Shown: positions 52,201-60,705, counted from the first letter of the stretch. The stretch: DNA of 64,000 bases from Alphaproteobacteria bacterium (GCA_020632925.1 JACKER010000022.1:62001-126000); one strand, 5' to 3'. The notes: generated from the sequence alone by a model not told the origin. Numbers and translations: made by a program.

Positions 52201-53160
52201 GACGAGCTCCAGGGCCACCGCGCCCACGCCGAGCACCACCGCCGTCGCTCCCGCGGCCGCCAGCGCTCGTCGGTGCAGCCGCGACCAGCCCCGCAACCGC
52301 CGCCAGGCCGACAGGTCGGCCGCGTGGACGGGCGCCCCCTCCAACCAGCGGCGGAGATCCTGCTCCATCGCGCCAGCGTCGGCGTACCGGTCCGAGGGGT
52401 CGAACGCGCACGCCTTGTGGATCACCCTCGCCAGCTCGGGGTCCACGCGACCACCGAGCGAGTCGAGCGCGGGCAGGGGGCGGTGGGCGATGCGCTCGAC
52501 GAGCACGGCCACGTCCTGGTCCTCGAGCCAGGGACGCCCGACCACGCACTCCGCCAGCACCACCCCGAGCGCGTGCACGTCCGTGGCCGGCGAGACCGGT
52601 TCGCCGCGGGCCTGCTCCGGCGCGAGGTACCTCGGGGTGCCGACCACCGCGCCGAGCATGGTCTGGGTCGCGTCGAGCGAGCGCGCGAGCCCGAAGTCCG
52701 TCAGGCGGGCCACCTCACCGCCCTCGAGCAGCACGTTGCCCGGCTTCACGTCGCGGTGCACGACGCCCGCTCCGTGCGCCGAGGCCAGGGCGGCGGCGAT
52801 CTGCGCGATCCAGGTGGCGGCGCGGCTCGGCGGGAGCGGCCCCTCCGCCAACACCTGCGCGAGCGTCGGGCCCTCCACGAGCTCCATCGCGAGGAACACC
52901 GTGCCGCCCTCGCTCCCCACGTCGAGCACGCGCACGAGGCCCGGGTGCTGGAGGCGCGCCGCCGCCCTCGCCTCCCGCATCAGCCGCGCCGGCTCCCCGT
53001 AGCGGGAGGTCTTGATCGCGACGGCCCGGCGCAGCTCCGGGTCCCACGCGCGGTACACCACGCCCATGCCGCCGCGCCCGAGCTCCCCGACCAGCTCGTA
53101 GCGACCGAGCTGCCGTCCGACCGACACCTCGTCCGTCGGACCGCTCCCGCCCGCGGTCAT
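49249..53160 (-). CDS. Large membrane Ser/Thr kinase with periplasmic propeller/TPR regions
   Basis: 1303 residues. The kinase domain (about 18-275) has LGRGGMGVVYRAW, VAIKTSR, HRDVKPGNVLL, TDFGLARS and LAPEQARGE. A membrane helix lies at about 306-326. The long external part carries TPR-like segments, WD/FG-GAP-type strands such as VVRDLDGDGRLDLLVGG (about 720-790), a beta domain and a final helical region. ATG at 53160 overlaps the stop of the small kinase (ATGA). Convergent with the kinase-ATPase gene with only a 2-base gap. Confidence 0.88.
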   Translation of the reverse strand: MTAGGSGPTDEVSVGRQLGRYELVGELGRGGMGVVYRAWDPELRRAVAIKTSRYGEPARLMREARAAARLQHPGLVRVLDVGSEGGTVFLAMELVEGPTLAQVLAEGPLPPSRAATWIAQIAAALASAHGAGVVHRDVKPGNVLLEGGEVARLTDFGLARSLDATQTMLGAVVGTPRYLAPEQARGEPVSPATDVHALGVVLAECVVGRPWLEDQDVAVLVERIAHRPLPALDSLGGRVDPELARVIHKACAFDPSDRYADAGAMEQDLRRWLEGAPVHAADLSAWRRLRGWSRLHRRALAAAGATAVVLGVGAVALELVRASRITASEVEREQTADRRVGAALDRARELQAAGRSDEARALFERVAQLPEVQQTTALSRGWLARAEMSHGDPEVSLDAVGRAWMAAPRAAQAEGQVLLALADELRRAQRDESVAAVSTLAREHAPEVRAAGEGRRLAAEGAWWFGELDDPVLEEDADLWPLVEHWRSALEVPSALDQLWEVDLPGGRALVAQIGTDVVRVDPDTMRATEVLASDVVVGKQHVEGTPWLYGGGQTVDLRTGAIRASPPYMSLSVRVDDDWWLGTYPGGVIRFRPETSELVPVSVPVVALGTADGLVEAEVDGIPPLERAYGVGAWGGFDFRVERADGSLLTHVRDGAQGRTRAVRVGERDWLLVATGAPFGSRLVFPSGDPMGLPAGIRLYAWDQDHLAVQLERRLDGYLSPVVRDLDGDGRLDLLVGGTDRILVARQLPGERFAMAVLGGARLVAAFDREEDGRAEVLVLRPDGRRFALGAGSAPMPPTPRQTSSTEPDPLVRRAIELAELGVTDGAIAGLETVIAMEGGAGDVAARAHLAAGRLSAGRAAEEHLRAAADIDPALAAEAWTSAARSAASVRRFGDATAWADRLAGIGVALPEADRWARVAASRVALDLTEERPEIELLARDGVQRRLDGWWIENAEDREILRVPLRTVGPWLRVELEGTLDRLEWGAGLSVSVEDEEGRRLAASRLRGTGGGRVVTLEARCDVPIETQPLALPDPVPAVGRELRWWASAGEPELRCGVDDASRAWLSSRDVPETDAWLVLRGHDEGDAQLTRLLLRSLGVEGAVLREVPPAPAAPEDPRGRLAEAEAAGDAPAVARALAAVDEDDLPALLRTGDASRVRALRARPDFVQLFARSFGASAFQHPDDPELGRHLREDLPDLPSLERPSGLEPEEWLGLLVARGHALVVAGEGRDADRHFRRAAEVAATLPEQTRHGQVLLVTLSAMDAAIRAGDDASADRWMAWGQTLTPFPELLADSVGRLRE

Positions 53161-53960
53161 CGACCACAGGGGCTGGGCCGTCGCCAGGGACGCAGTGGAG
53201 GCCGCTGCGCGGGATCGGGGTGCGTGAGCGCGGACACCAGCGAGGCCAGCGGCTCGGGCGTGGTCGCGGGCGCACGCAGGGGCTGCTGCTTGGCCGCGCG
53301 CAGGTCCGACGGCGCGACCTCCGCCCAGGCCGGCTGCCCCGACAGCAGCTCCCACGCCAGGACACCGACCGCGTAGGCGTCCCAGGCGGGACCGACGGCT
53401 CCCGGTGGGTCGCCGAACGCCTCGGGGGGTGCGTGGGTCCTGGCGCCCGGCGCGCCGCCGTCGCGGGTCAGCCCGCCGTCGTCCGGCCCCGCCGCCACCC
53501 CGAGATCGAGCAGCCAGACGTCGCCCCCTTCGTCGACGCGCACGTTGCCGGGGCTCAGGTCGCGGTGCACCACGCCGGCGGCGTGCAGCCCCGCCACCGC
53601 CGACGCGACCCCGCGGATCACGGTGGACACGGCGCCCGTGGACAACCGAGCCCCGATCAGCGCCTGGACGGCACGCCCCTCGACGAGCGCGGTCGCGAAC
53701 CAGGGGCGGCCCTGGTGATCGCCGTGATCGAGGAGCTCGGGCAGGCCGGGGATCCGCAGCTCCGTGCGGAGCCGGATCTCGCGGGCGAAGCGCGCGCGCG
53801 CACCCTCGCCGGCCCCCCCGTGGGCGAGCTTGAGCGCCCCTGTCCGTCCGTCGGGTCCCGTCGCGCGGAACACGGTGCCCTGAGCGCCCTGGCCGAGCTG
53901 CCAGACCAGCTCCCAGCCGCCGACGCGGTCGCCGGATCCGAGCTCCGAGACGGCACCCAT
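53157..53960 (-). CDS. Small soluble Ser/Thr kinase
   Basis: 267 residues, essentially one kinase domain. It has GQGAQGTVFRA, Lys in GALKLAHG, HRDLSPGNV, and DLG in place of DFG in WLLDLGVA. The end is Pro/Arg-rich. The HRD and Lys are kept, so activity is possible; the DFG change and the missing clear APE motif lower certainty. Its stop overlaps the next kinase's start (ATGA), an unusual coupled kinase pair. Confidence 0.8.
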   Translation of the reverse strand: MGAVSELGSGDRVGGWELVWQLGQGAQGTVFRATGPDGRTGALKLAHGGAGEGARARFAREIRLRTELRIPGLPELLDHGDHQGRPWFATALVEGRAVQALIGARLSTGAVSTVIRGVASAVAGLHAAGVVHRDLSPGNVRVDEGGDVWLLDLGVAAGPDDGGLTRDGGAPGARTHAPPEAFGDPPGAVGPAWDAYAVGVLAWELLSGQPAWAEVAPSDLRAAKQQPLRAPATTPEPLASLVSALTHPDPAQRPPLRPWRRPSPCGR

Positions 53961-53978
53961 GGCCGCGAGGATAGCGCG

Positions 53979-54563
53979 TCAGCCGCCGTGCGCGGCCGCC
54001 GTGGCCTTGCGGATGTCCTCCAGCGCCTTGTGGCCGGCGATGGTGCGCGCCTTGTTCTGCGTGAAGGCGGGGAGGCTGCCCTGCACGTCCGCCTCCCAGA
54101 GATACACCACCCGGGTCTTGCCGGCCTCGGCCGTCAGCCGCCACTCGCCCGCCATGTCCGGCAGACGCACGACGCCGGAGGTCGGCGGGGCCGCCTCGTG
54201 GAGCACGGACTCCCAGTGGAAGACCTGGGTGGGACCGTCGGTGAGCACGGTGTACTTCGCGACGTAGTCGCGGTCGGACAGGGGTGCGGGGAAGTCGAGC
54301 ACGATGTGCATCGTGTCCGGCTCGACCACATCGATGCGCACGATGCTGTCGAACAGCGCCTGGTGCGCCGCCATGTCCTTCAGGGTGGCCGTGACCTGCT
54401 CGAGCGGCGCGTCCACGAGGCCGGTGGCGCGGCACCAGGGCTCCGTGCCCACCGTCGTGCACTCGATGAGGGGGTCGCCGCCGGAGAGCTGGCTCCAGGT
54501 CGCGTTCGCTCCCGGAAAGGTGCTGGAGAACGCCGGAAGGACGGAGAGGGCGAGCGTGAGCAT
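53979..54563 (-). CDS. START/SRPBCC-domain exported protein
   Basis: 194 residues with a signal (MLTLALSVLPAFS) and a START-like hydrophobic-ligand fold. CRATGLVDAPLEQVTATL, then LDFPAPLSDRDYVAKYTV, match this fold. Two Cys residues lie before the fold. Family members bind lipids or polyketides. It diverges from the Tat sulfatase. ATG at 54563 is the only start with a full signal. Confidence 0.75.
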   Translation of the reverse strand: MLTLALSVLPAFSSTFPGANATWSQLSGGDPLIECTTVGTEPWCRATGLVDAPLEQVTATLKDMAAHQALFDSIVRIDVVEPDTMHIVLDFPAPLSDRDYVAKYTVLTDGPTQVFHWESVLHEAAPPTSGVVRLPDMAGEWRLTAEAGKTRVVYLWEADVQGSLPAFTQNKARTIAGHKALEDIRKATAAAHGG

Positions 54564-54580
54564 GGCGTGTTGTACCCGGC

Positions 54581-54599
54581 CGTTGGTGGATTGCCAACG
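54581..54599. promoter_or_regulatory. Inverted repeat CGTTGG-N7-CCAACG in the START/sulfatase divergent region
   Basis: A perfect 6-bp dyad with a 7-base spacer, centred between the two divergent starts (54563 and 54671). Operator-like; the regulator is not known. Confidence 0.4.
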
Positions 54600-54670
54600 A
54601 CAGACACCCGTACCGCCCGGGAGCGTCCATCGAGGGGGGACGACACCCGCGGGGCCGGCTATCCTCGCGC

Positions 54671-56212
54671 ATGCCTCGTCCCACCCGACGCGAGGTGGTG
54701 CTCGGTGGCCTCGGTGGCCTGGTGGCCTGCGCCGGCACCCCCGAGACCCCGTCCGCGCCACCGCCCGCGCCGCCTCCCGACCCCCTCGCGTCCACCCGGA
54801 ACGGACGAGAGCCGCAGAACGTGCTCGTGGTGCTGGTGGACGATCAGCGCTGGGACATGCTCGGCTTCCTCGGTCACCCCTTCCTGAAGACGCCCGGCCT
54901 GGATCGGCTGGCCGCCGAGGGGACGCACTTCGCCAACGCGTTCGTGACCACCAGCCTGTGCTGCCCGAGCCGCGCGACCATGCTCACCGGGTTGTACGCC
55001 CACGCCCACGGCGTGCTCGACAACAAGGACGAGCTCGATCCGTCCATCCCCACCTGGAACGCGATCGCGCAGCGCGCCGGCGTCGACACCGCGCTGTTCG
55101 GCAAGTGGCACATGGGCGCCCCCAACCCGCATCCCCGGCCCGGGTGGACCCGCTGGGTGGCTTTCGGTGGCCAGGGCAGCTACGAGCCGACGCCGACCGG
55201 GAAGTGGAGCTTCGACGGCGAGCTCCGCGCGGTCGAGGGATACACGACCGATCGGATCACCGACTTCGCCGACGAGTGGCTGCGCGCTCCGGAGCGCCGT
55301 TCCCGCCCCTGGGCCGCCGTGGTGTCACACAAGGCGGTCCATGCGCCCTTCGTCCCGCCCGAGCGCCACCGCGACGCGTTCGCCGACGTGCCCGTCCCCG
55401 AGACCCTGCCGGACACGGACGCCGCCTACGAGCACCTCCCGGCCTGGCTCCGCCACATGCGGCACGAGACCGAGTTCGGCGTGGAGCAGCCCTACCGGAA
55501 GTGGCCCGACTTCGCCTCCTGGTACCGCGACTACCACCGGGTGCTGCTGGCGGTGGACGAGGGCGTCCAGCGGCTGCTCGCGACCCTCGAACAGACCGGT
55601 CAGCTCGAGCGCACCACCGTCATCTACACGTCCGACAACGGCTTCATGGTCGGCGAGAAGGGCGTGCTCGACAAGCGCAACGCCTACGAGAGCTCGATGC
55701 GGATCCCGCTGATCGTGCGCCGCGGCGACGGCCCGCGCGGTCGCACCCGCGACGAGCTCGCGCTCAACGTGGACACCGCCCCCACGATCCTCGACGCCCT
55801 CGGCCTCGCGACCGAGGTGGAGCAGCACGGGGCCTCGCTCCTCTCGCTCGACCAGCCCGGCGCCGCCTGGCGCAAGGAGTTCGTGTACGAGTACTTCCAC
55901 GAGCGGACCTTCCCCTCGACCCCCACGTTGTTCGCGATCCGCACCGACCGGATGAAGCTGGTCGTGCCCTACGGGACGATCGACCGCGACGAGCTGTACG
56001 ACCTCGCGAGCGACCCACAGGAGCGGACGACGCTGATCGACGATCCGAAGTACGCCGACCGGGCCCGCGCGCTCCGCACCCGGATGGGGAAGAAGCTCCA
56101 GGCGCTGGGCCTGATCGACCCGGTCTGGGGTCGCCAGCGCGCGCTGCCCTCAGCTGTTGCCGGACAGGACGGCGAGCAGGACCACGAAGAGGGTCCCGCC
56201 GAACAGGAATAG
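54671..56212 (+). CDS. Sulfatase with Tat signal and lipobox
   Basis: 513 residues. MPRPTRREVVLGGLGG is a twin-arginine signal ending in a lipobox (LVAC at 17-20). LVVLVDDQRWDMLG is the metal-binding start of the sulfatase fold; C-C-P-S-R at 97-101 is the formylglycine site. GKWHMG and later TSDNGFMVGEKG follow. It hydrolyses sulfate esters, probably of polysaccharides. The last 63 bases overlap the convergent small membrane protein, and the extra tail (SAVAGQDGEQDHEEG) looks like read-through past the domain end. Confidence 0.9.
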   Translation: MPRPTRREVVLGGLGGLVACAGTPETPSAPPPAPPPDPLASTRNGREPQNVLVVLVDDQRWDMLGFLGHPFLKTPGLDRLAAEGTHFANAFVTTSLCCPSRATMLTGLYAHAHGVLDNKDELDPSIPTWNAIAQRAGVDTALFGKWHMGAPNPHPRPGWTRWVAFGGQGSYEPTPTGKWSFDGELRAVEGYTTDRITDFADEWLRAPERRSRPWAAVVSHKAVHAPFVPPERHRDAFADVPVPETLPDTDAAYEHLPAWLRHMRHETEFGVEQPYRKWPDFASWYRDYHRVLLAVDEGVQRLLATLEQTGQLERTTVIYTSDNGFMVGEKGVLDKRNAYESSMRIPLIVRRGDGPRGRTRDELALNVDTAPTILDALGLATEVEQHGASLLSLDQPGAAWRKEFVYEYFHERTFPSTPTLFAIRTDRMKLVVPYGTIDRDELYDLASDPQERTTLIDDPKYADRARALRTRMGKKLQALGLIDPVWGRQRALPSAVAGQDGEQDHEEGPAEQE

Positions 56213-56509
56213 CAACGTCACGATCAGCAGGATCTGGAGCAGGATGTAGGCCGTACCGAGGGCGATCCCGAGGATCGAGCCGCCCCGGCCCGTGTCCGTC
56301 ACCATGCCCTGGCGGTACCCGACGATCCCGAGGACCACCGCCAGCAGCGAGCACAGGAAGGACACCGGATAGAACAGCGACGCCAGCGAGTTGATGACCG
56401 GCAGGAACGAGATGCAGAGCATCACGAGGAACGACAGCCAGGTCAGCAGACCGGCGATCAACGACGCGGTCGCCATGTGGTTCGAGGACGCCGGCTCCTG
56501 CTCGGACAT
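56150..56509 (-). CDS. DUF4190-like small membrane protein
   Basis: 119 residues with three membrane segments. The first and second (about 15-70) flank a VLGIVGYRQG turn of the DUF4190 type. MSEQEPASSNHMATASLIAG is the cytosolic start. The last third is a single hydrophobic segment. The 3' end overlaps the sulfatase by 63 bases. The ATG at 56509 has a GGAGGCGG site; the S9 peptidase ends 18 bases downstream on the same strand's other side. Function unknown. Confidence 0.6.
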   Translation of the reverse strand: MSEQEPASSNHMATASLIAGLLTWLSFLVMLCISFLPVINSLASLFYPVSFLCSLLAVVLGIVGYRQGMVTDTGRGGSILGIALGTAYILLQILLIVTLLFLFGGTLFVVLLAVLSGNS

Positions 56510-56526
56510 CGCCGCCTCCTGCCCTG

Positions 56527-58422
56527 CTACGTACCACCTTGCAGCACGGCCGTGGAGCGCTCGATCGCGTCACCCCTGGGCTCGGCGCGGGTCCCGAGGT
56601 GGCGAGCGAAGAACTCCTCGACCAAGGCCATGAACGCGAGCCGGTTCTCGGGGCGCGCGAACCCGTGCCCCTCGTCGGGGAACAGCGCGTACGTCACCGG
56701 GATCCCGCGGCGCTGGAGCTCCGCCACCAGCTGATCGGACTCCGCCTGCTTCACGCGGGGATCGTTGGCGCCCTGCGCGATGAGCAGCGGACGCCGGATG
56801 TCCTGCACCCTCGAGAGCGGCGAGCGGCGCCAGAGCTCGGCCCGCCCCTCCTCGGTCTCGTCGTCCCCCACCCGCGTGTGGAACTGCACCTTCATCGGCT
56901 TCCAGTACGGAGGGATCGAGGCCATGAAGGTCAGCAGGGACGAGGGCCCGACGATGTCCACGCCACAGGCGAAGGTGTCGGGCGTGAACGTCAGCCCCAC
57001 GAGCGTGGCGTACCCGCCATAGCTCCCGCCCATGATCGCGACCCGGTCGCGGTCGGCGACGCCGCGCTCGACCATCGCATCCACGGCGTCGAGCAGGTCG
57101 TCGTGCATCTTGCCGCCCCACTCCATGTCGCCGGCGTTCAGGAAGCGCTTGCCGAGCCCGGTGGATCCTCGGAAGTTCACGGACAACACGGCACAGCCAC
57201 GGTTGGCCAGGAGCTGGTGGGTCGCCTCGTAGCCCGGCTGATCGCGCCACCAGGGCCCGCCGTGCACCAACAGCACCATCGGCAGCGGGGTCGCGGGACG
57301 CCCCTGATCGTCGGTCTCCACCCAGCGCGGCAGCGTGAGGTAGCAGACCAGATCCCAGCCGTCGCGCGAGCGCAGCACGACGGGGTGGCGCTCCGCCAGG
57401 GGCTGATCGGCGAGCGCGGTCCGGTCCAGGAAGAGGTGCCGGATGCGGACCTCGTCGCCGCGAGCGCCCGTGTCGTACGCCGCGTAGGCCACGGGGCCCG
57501 CCGAGGAGTGCCAGCCGACGACCCAGCGCCGGTCGTCCGACGAGCAGGACGCCACGACCGGGGCGCCCTCGCGGTGGGCCGCCAGCGCCGCGAGGTGCAC
57601 GCCGACCGCCGGGTCCACGATCATCGCCTCGCGCTCCGCGAACACCGCCCACGCCGCCCGCGGACGCCCGCTGGCGTCCTCCATCACGTCCGCGATGTCG
57701 CCCCGCGCGTGGGCGAGGACCTCTTCCCGCTCCGCACCCCGGACGCGGAACAGCGCGTTGGTGTCGCGTCCGCGGGAGTCGAGCCACCACTCGTTGCCGT
57801 CGAGATCCAGCCCGACGAGCGAGGTGGTCAGCACGTCCTCCGCCCCCACCGGCTCCTCGCGCCCGTCCTCGCCGAGGAACCGCCAGACCGATCCCCCCTC
57901 CGCCGTCATGTGCATGGACACGCGAACCGACAGGTCGCGGCGGTCCACGACGTACCCGACCGCGCTCGTGTTCTCGGCCAGCCGCGTGGTCTCGCCGGTG
58001 CGCACGTCGACCAGCACCGGATCCATCAGCTCCGGCACCCGGTCGTTCACCATGACCACGAGGTGGTCGGGCCGGTTCGGGCTGGTGCCGATCACCTGCG
58101 CTCGAGCACCCGAGGGGGTGAGCTGACGCGGCTCGCCGCCCTCCGGAGGGACCGCGAACAGGACGAAGTTCTCGTCCCCGTCGAGGTCCTGCTCGAACAG
58201 CACGAACGCGCCGCTCTCGGACCAGGCGTGGTTGCGGATCCCGCGAACCCGGTCCGCCGTGACCGGACGTGCCGCCTCGGGGTCCTCCCAGGGCGCCACC
58301 CACACGTTGAGCACACCGTCGACGGGCGCCAGCCAGGACAGCCAGGCACCATCGGGGCTGACCCGCGGCTGGGCCCGGTCCGGGTTGCCGAACACGAGCG
58401 ACCGCGGGATCAGCCGGTCCAT
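56527..58422 (-). CDS. S9 family serine peptidase (prolyl oligopeptidase type)
   Basis: 631 residues. The N-terminal ~350 residues form a beta-propeller (repeats such as WSESGAFVLFEQDLDGDENF). The C-terminal alpha/beta hydrolase domain has LLVHGGPWWRD, the nucleophile motif GGSYGGYAT, Asp in GANDPRVKQ and His in PDEGHGFARPENR, the S9 triad. There is no signal peptide, so it is probably cytosolic. It lies 3 bases after OmpA on the same strand. Confidence 0.92.
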   Translation of the reverse strand: MDRLIPRSLVFGNPDRAQPRVSPDGAWLSWLAPVDGVLNVWVAPWEDPEAARPVTADRVRGIRNHAWSESGAFVLFEQDLDGDENFVLFAVPPEGGEPRQLTPSGARAQVIGTSPNRPDHLVVMVNDRVPELMDPVLVDVRTGETTRLAENTSAVGYVVDRRDLSVRVSMHMTAEGGSVWRFLGEDGREEPVGAEDVLTTSLVGLDLDGNEWWLDSRGRDTNALFRVRGAEREEVLAHARGDIADVMEDASGRPRAAWAVFAEREAMIVDPAVGVHLAALAAHREGAPVVASCSSDDRRWVVGWHSSAGPVAYAAYDTGARGDEVRIRHLFLDRTALADQPLAERHPVVLRSRDGWDLVCYLTLPRWVETDDQGRPATPLPMVLLVHGGPWWRDQPGYEATHQLLANRGCAVLSVNFRGSTGLGKRFLNAGDMEWGGKMHDDLLDAVDAMVERGVADRDRVAIMGGSYGGYATLVGLTFTPDTFACGVDIVGPSSLLTFMASIPPYWKPMKVQFHTRVGDDETEEGRAELWRRSPLSRVQDIRRPLLIAQGANDPRVKQAESDQLVAELQRRGIPVTYALFPDEGHGFARPENRLAFMALVEEFFARHLGTRAEPRGDAIERSTAVLQGGT

Positions 58423-58425
58423 CGC

Positions 58426-60069
58426 CTACTCGGGCTTCGGCGCGGGAGCGGGCTCGGGAGCCGGCTCGGGGCGCTTGGCGCCGCTGCCGGAGGGCTCGGG
58501 AGCAGGAGCGGGCTCGGGGGCCGGCTCGGGGCGCTTGGCACCGCTACCGGAGCTCGGCTCCGGCTCGGGCGCGGGCTCCTCGATCGTCTCGAGCTTGCCC
58601 TGCTCGGTCTTCTTCTCCACCTTCTTCTGCAGGCGCTTGCCGAGGTCCTGCTCGAGGATGTTGAACTCGACGCGACGGTTCTGCTCGCGACCAGCGGAGG
58701 TCGCGTTGTCGCCGATCGGCTTGGTCTCACCGAAGCCCTTCGCGACGAGCCGCTCCTCGGCGATCCCCTTGCTCACGAGGTACGCCTTGACGGCGTCCGC
58801 GCGGGCCTGGGACAGCGTGAGGTTCTTCTCGTCGCTGCCCTGCGAGTCGGTGTGCCCCTCGACCTGGAGGCGCTTGATACCCGGGTTCTTCGCCAGGATG
58901 CCCGCGACGCCGTCGAGCAGCTCGAAGGAGGCCGGCTTCACGACGGCCTTGCCGGTGTCGAACTGGACCTTCTCGAGGATCACGATCTTGTCGGCCGCGA
59001 TGTAGAACTTCTTCGGGCACCCGTCCGAACGCGAGGGATCGATGCCCTCGGGCGCCTTCTCGTCGGGGCAGTCGTCGCGCATGTCGGGCACGAGGTCGCC
59101 GTCGCGGTCGGGGCAGTAGTCGGCCGCGGGCGAGCCGGCCTCGGTCGGGCACGGGTCGTCCTTGTCCGAGGCGCCGTCACCGTCGGTGTCGGGGCAGCCA
59201 CCGGTGGCGGCCATCCCGGCCTCCATCGGGCACTCGTCGTCCCCGTCGAGCACGCCGTCACCGTCGTTGTCCGGATCGGGGCAACCGTCGGCGTCGTCGA
59301 ACCCGTCCATGTCCTCGGGCTCGTTCGGGCAGGTCGCGTCGTCCACGTCGGCGATGCCGTCGGAGTCGTTGTCCGCGTCGGGGCAGCCGTCGTCGTCCAT
59401 GTACTGATCGAAGTCTTCCTTCTGATCGTCGCACTGGTCGACGTCGTCGGCGATGCCGTCCTTGTCGGAGTCCTTCGGACCGTTCTTCAGGTAGTGCAGA
59501 CCGATGGTCCACTCACCGCTGAGGAAGGCGTCACCGTGGTTCTGCCAGTTCTCGGTGCCGATGTTCAGCAGCCAGCGGTACTCCGTCCGGAGCCCGAGGG
59601 GCGAGCTGCCGAACGGGAGGTACAGACCGGGGCCGGCGATGCCGCCGAAGTCCACGTCGAGGTTCGTGCCCACGGGCAGATCGAGATCGCCGTTGTCGTT
59701 GACCGACTTGAAGATGGGCCCGATGCCGACCTCGAGCAGCAGGCTGATCGGCTTGTCCTCGAACACGCGCCCGACCATGTTCGCGGCCGGGATCAGCGCG
59801 AAGTACGGGTACGTGTCGGGCGCGCCGACCTGGGTCTTGCCCACCGGCGCGATGTTGGCGTCGAGCTCGAACCCGAGCGTCGGGTTGATCCAGTAGCCGA
59901 CGCGGGGAGTGATCACGACGGTGTCGCCGATCACTTCGAGCTGGTCGGTGAACAGGCCGCCGCCGGCCAGGCCGAACGACACGAAACCGTCGTTCGCATG
60001 AGCGAGGGTGGGGAGGAGGAGAGCGACCGCGAGGGCAGCGCCTCGGGCCAGGGTCGTGGAACCACTCAT
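58426..60069 (-). CDS. OmpA family outer-membrane protein with TSP3 repeats
   Basis: 547 residues. After a signal (LARGAALAVALLLPTLAHA) comes an N-terminal barrel (about 25-195), then seven Ca-binding TSP3 repeats (DSDKDGIADDVDQCDD and others, about 200-330), then the OmpA C-terminal domain with peptidoglycan-binding VEGHTDSQGSDEKNLTLSQ and NRRVEF. The last ~60 residues are two tandem Pro/Glu/Ala repeats. GGAGG precedes ATG at 60069. It tethers the outer membrane to the wall. Confidence 0.9.
   Translation of the reverse strand: MSGSTTLARGAALAVALLLPTLAHANDGFVSFGLAGGGLFTDQLEVIGDTVVITPRVGYWINPTLGFELDANIAPVGKTQVGAPDTYPYFALIPAANMVGRVFEDKPISLLLEVGIGPIFKSVNDNGDLDLPVGTNLDVDFGGIAGPGLYLPFGSSPLGLRTEYRWLLNIGTENWQNHGDAFLSGEWTIGLHYLKNGPKDSDKDGIADDVDQCDDQKEDFDQYMDDDGCPDADNDSDGIADVDDATCPNEPEDMDGFDDADGCPDPDNDGDGVLDGDDECPMEAGMAATGGCPDTDGDGASDKDDPCPTEAGSPAADYCPDRDGDLVPDMRDDCPDEKAPEGIDPSRSDGCPKKFYIAADKIVILEKVQFDTGKAVVKPASFELLDGVAGILAKNPGIKRLQVEGHTDSQGSDEKNLTLSQARADAVKAYLVSKGIAEERLVAKGFGETKPIGDNATSAGREQNRRVEFNILEQDLGKRLQKKVEKKTEQGKLETIEEPAPEPEPSSGSGAKRPEPAPEPAPAPEPSGSGAKRPEPAPEPAPAPKPE
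58438..58560 (-). repeat. Two tandem ~60-bp repeats at the OmpA C-terminus
   Basis: The unit encodes SGSGAKRPEPAPEPAPAP, repeated twice with minor base differences. It may vary in copy number. Confidence 0.6.
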
Positions 60070-60252
60070 CAGGTGCCTCCAACGCCGATCTCTGGGATAC
60101 GGCGCTGCATACGCGGGCAGGCGGGGGAACATCGGGCGCTGCATCTTGTCAAGGTCGGGTCCATCGTGCAAGCCGTCCGGCGCTCCCCTGGTGGCTCCCG
60201 CGGTCCGCTTGTTCACGGTCGTCGGCGAGGCTAAGCGCTCTCCGGAGGCACG
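60070..60252. promoter_or_regulatory. Divergent region between OmpA and YqeY
   Basis: A 183-base region with both starts pointing outward. A minus-strand TTGACA lies at 60147-60152, but no good -10 follows at 16-18 bases. Nothing else was recognised. Confidence 0.4.
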
Positions 60253-60705
60253 ATGTCCATCTTCGACGACGTGAGCGCCCACATGAAGGACGCGATGAAG
60301 AGCGGCGACAAGGCTCGACTCGCCGGTCTGCGGAACATCCGCGCGGCGTTCATCGAGGCGATCAAGGTCGACGGGTCCGCGACCCTGGCGGACGACGCGG
60401 CCGAGACGATCCTGCGCCGCCTGGCCAAGCAGCGCCGCGAGAGCATCGACGCGTACGAGGCGGGTGGACGGACCGATCTCGTCGCCGAGGAGCAGGCCGA
60501 GCTGGTGGTGATCGAGGCCTACCTGCCGAAGCAGGCCGACGAGGCGACGGTGCGCGGCTGGGTGTCCGACGCGATCGCGGCCTCGGGCGCGACCAGCACC
60601 AAGGAGATGGGCAAGGTGATGGCGGCGCTGATGGCGGCGCACAAGGGCGAGGTGGACGGCAAGCTCGCCAACCGCCTGGTCCGCGAGCTCCTGCCCGCAG
60701 GCTGA
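60253..60705 (+). CDS. GatB/YqeY domain protein
   Basis: 150 residues with the YqeY fold. MSIFDDVSAHMKDAMKSGDK, then ALRNIRAAFIEA and ALAEEQAELVVIEAYLPKQ match the family. It is related to the tail domain of GatB of the tRNA amidotransferase. Its exact function is unsettled. GGAGG precedes ATG at 60253. Confidence 0.9.
   Translation: MSIFDDVSAHMKDAMKSGDKARLAGLRNIRAAFIEAIKVDGSATLADDAAETILRRLAKQRRESIDAYEAGGRTDLVAEEQAELVVIEAYLPKQADEATVRGWVSDAIAASGATSTKEMGKVMAALMAAHKGEVDGKLANRLVRELLPAG

Noticed and set aside
46519..53376. A 2285-codon open frame on the plus strand
   Set aside because: It runs through the real kinase-ATPase gene in another frame and antisense to the next kinase; its composition is almost all Arg, Ala, Gly and Pro, as expected of GC-rich shadow frames.
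60124..60152. A sigma-70 promoter for OmpA with TTGACA at 60152-60147
   Set aside because: No -10-like hexamer at 16-18 bases; only the -35 matches.
56539..60234. A 1231-codon open frame on the plus strand
   Set aside because: Antisense to the S9 peptidase and OmpA genes, which have clear domain motifs; no motif in the shadow frame.
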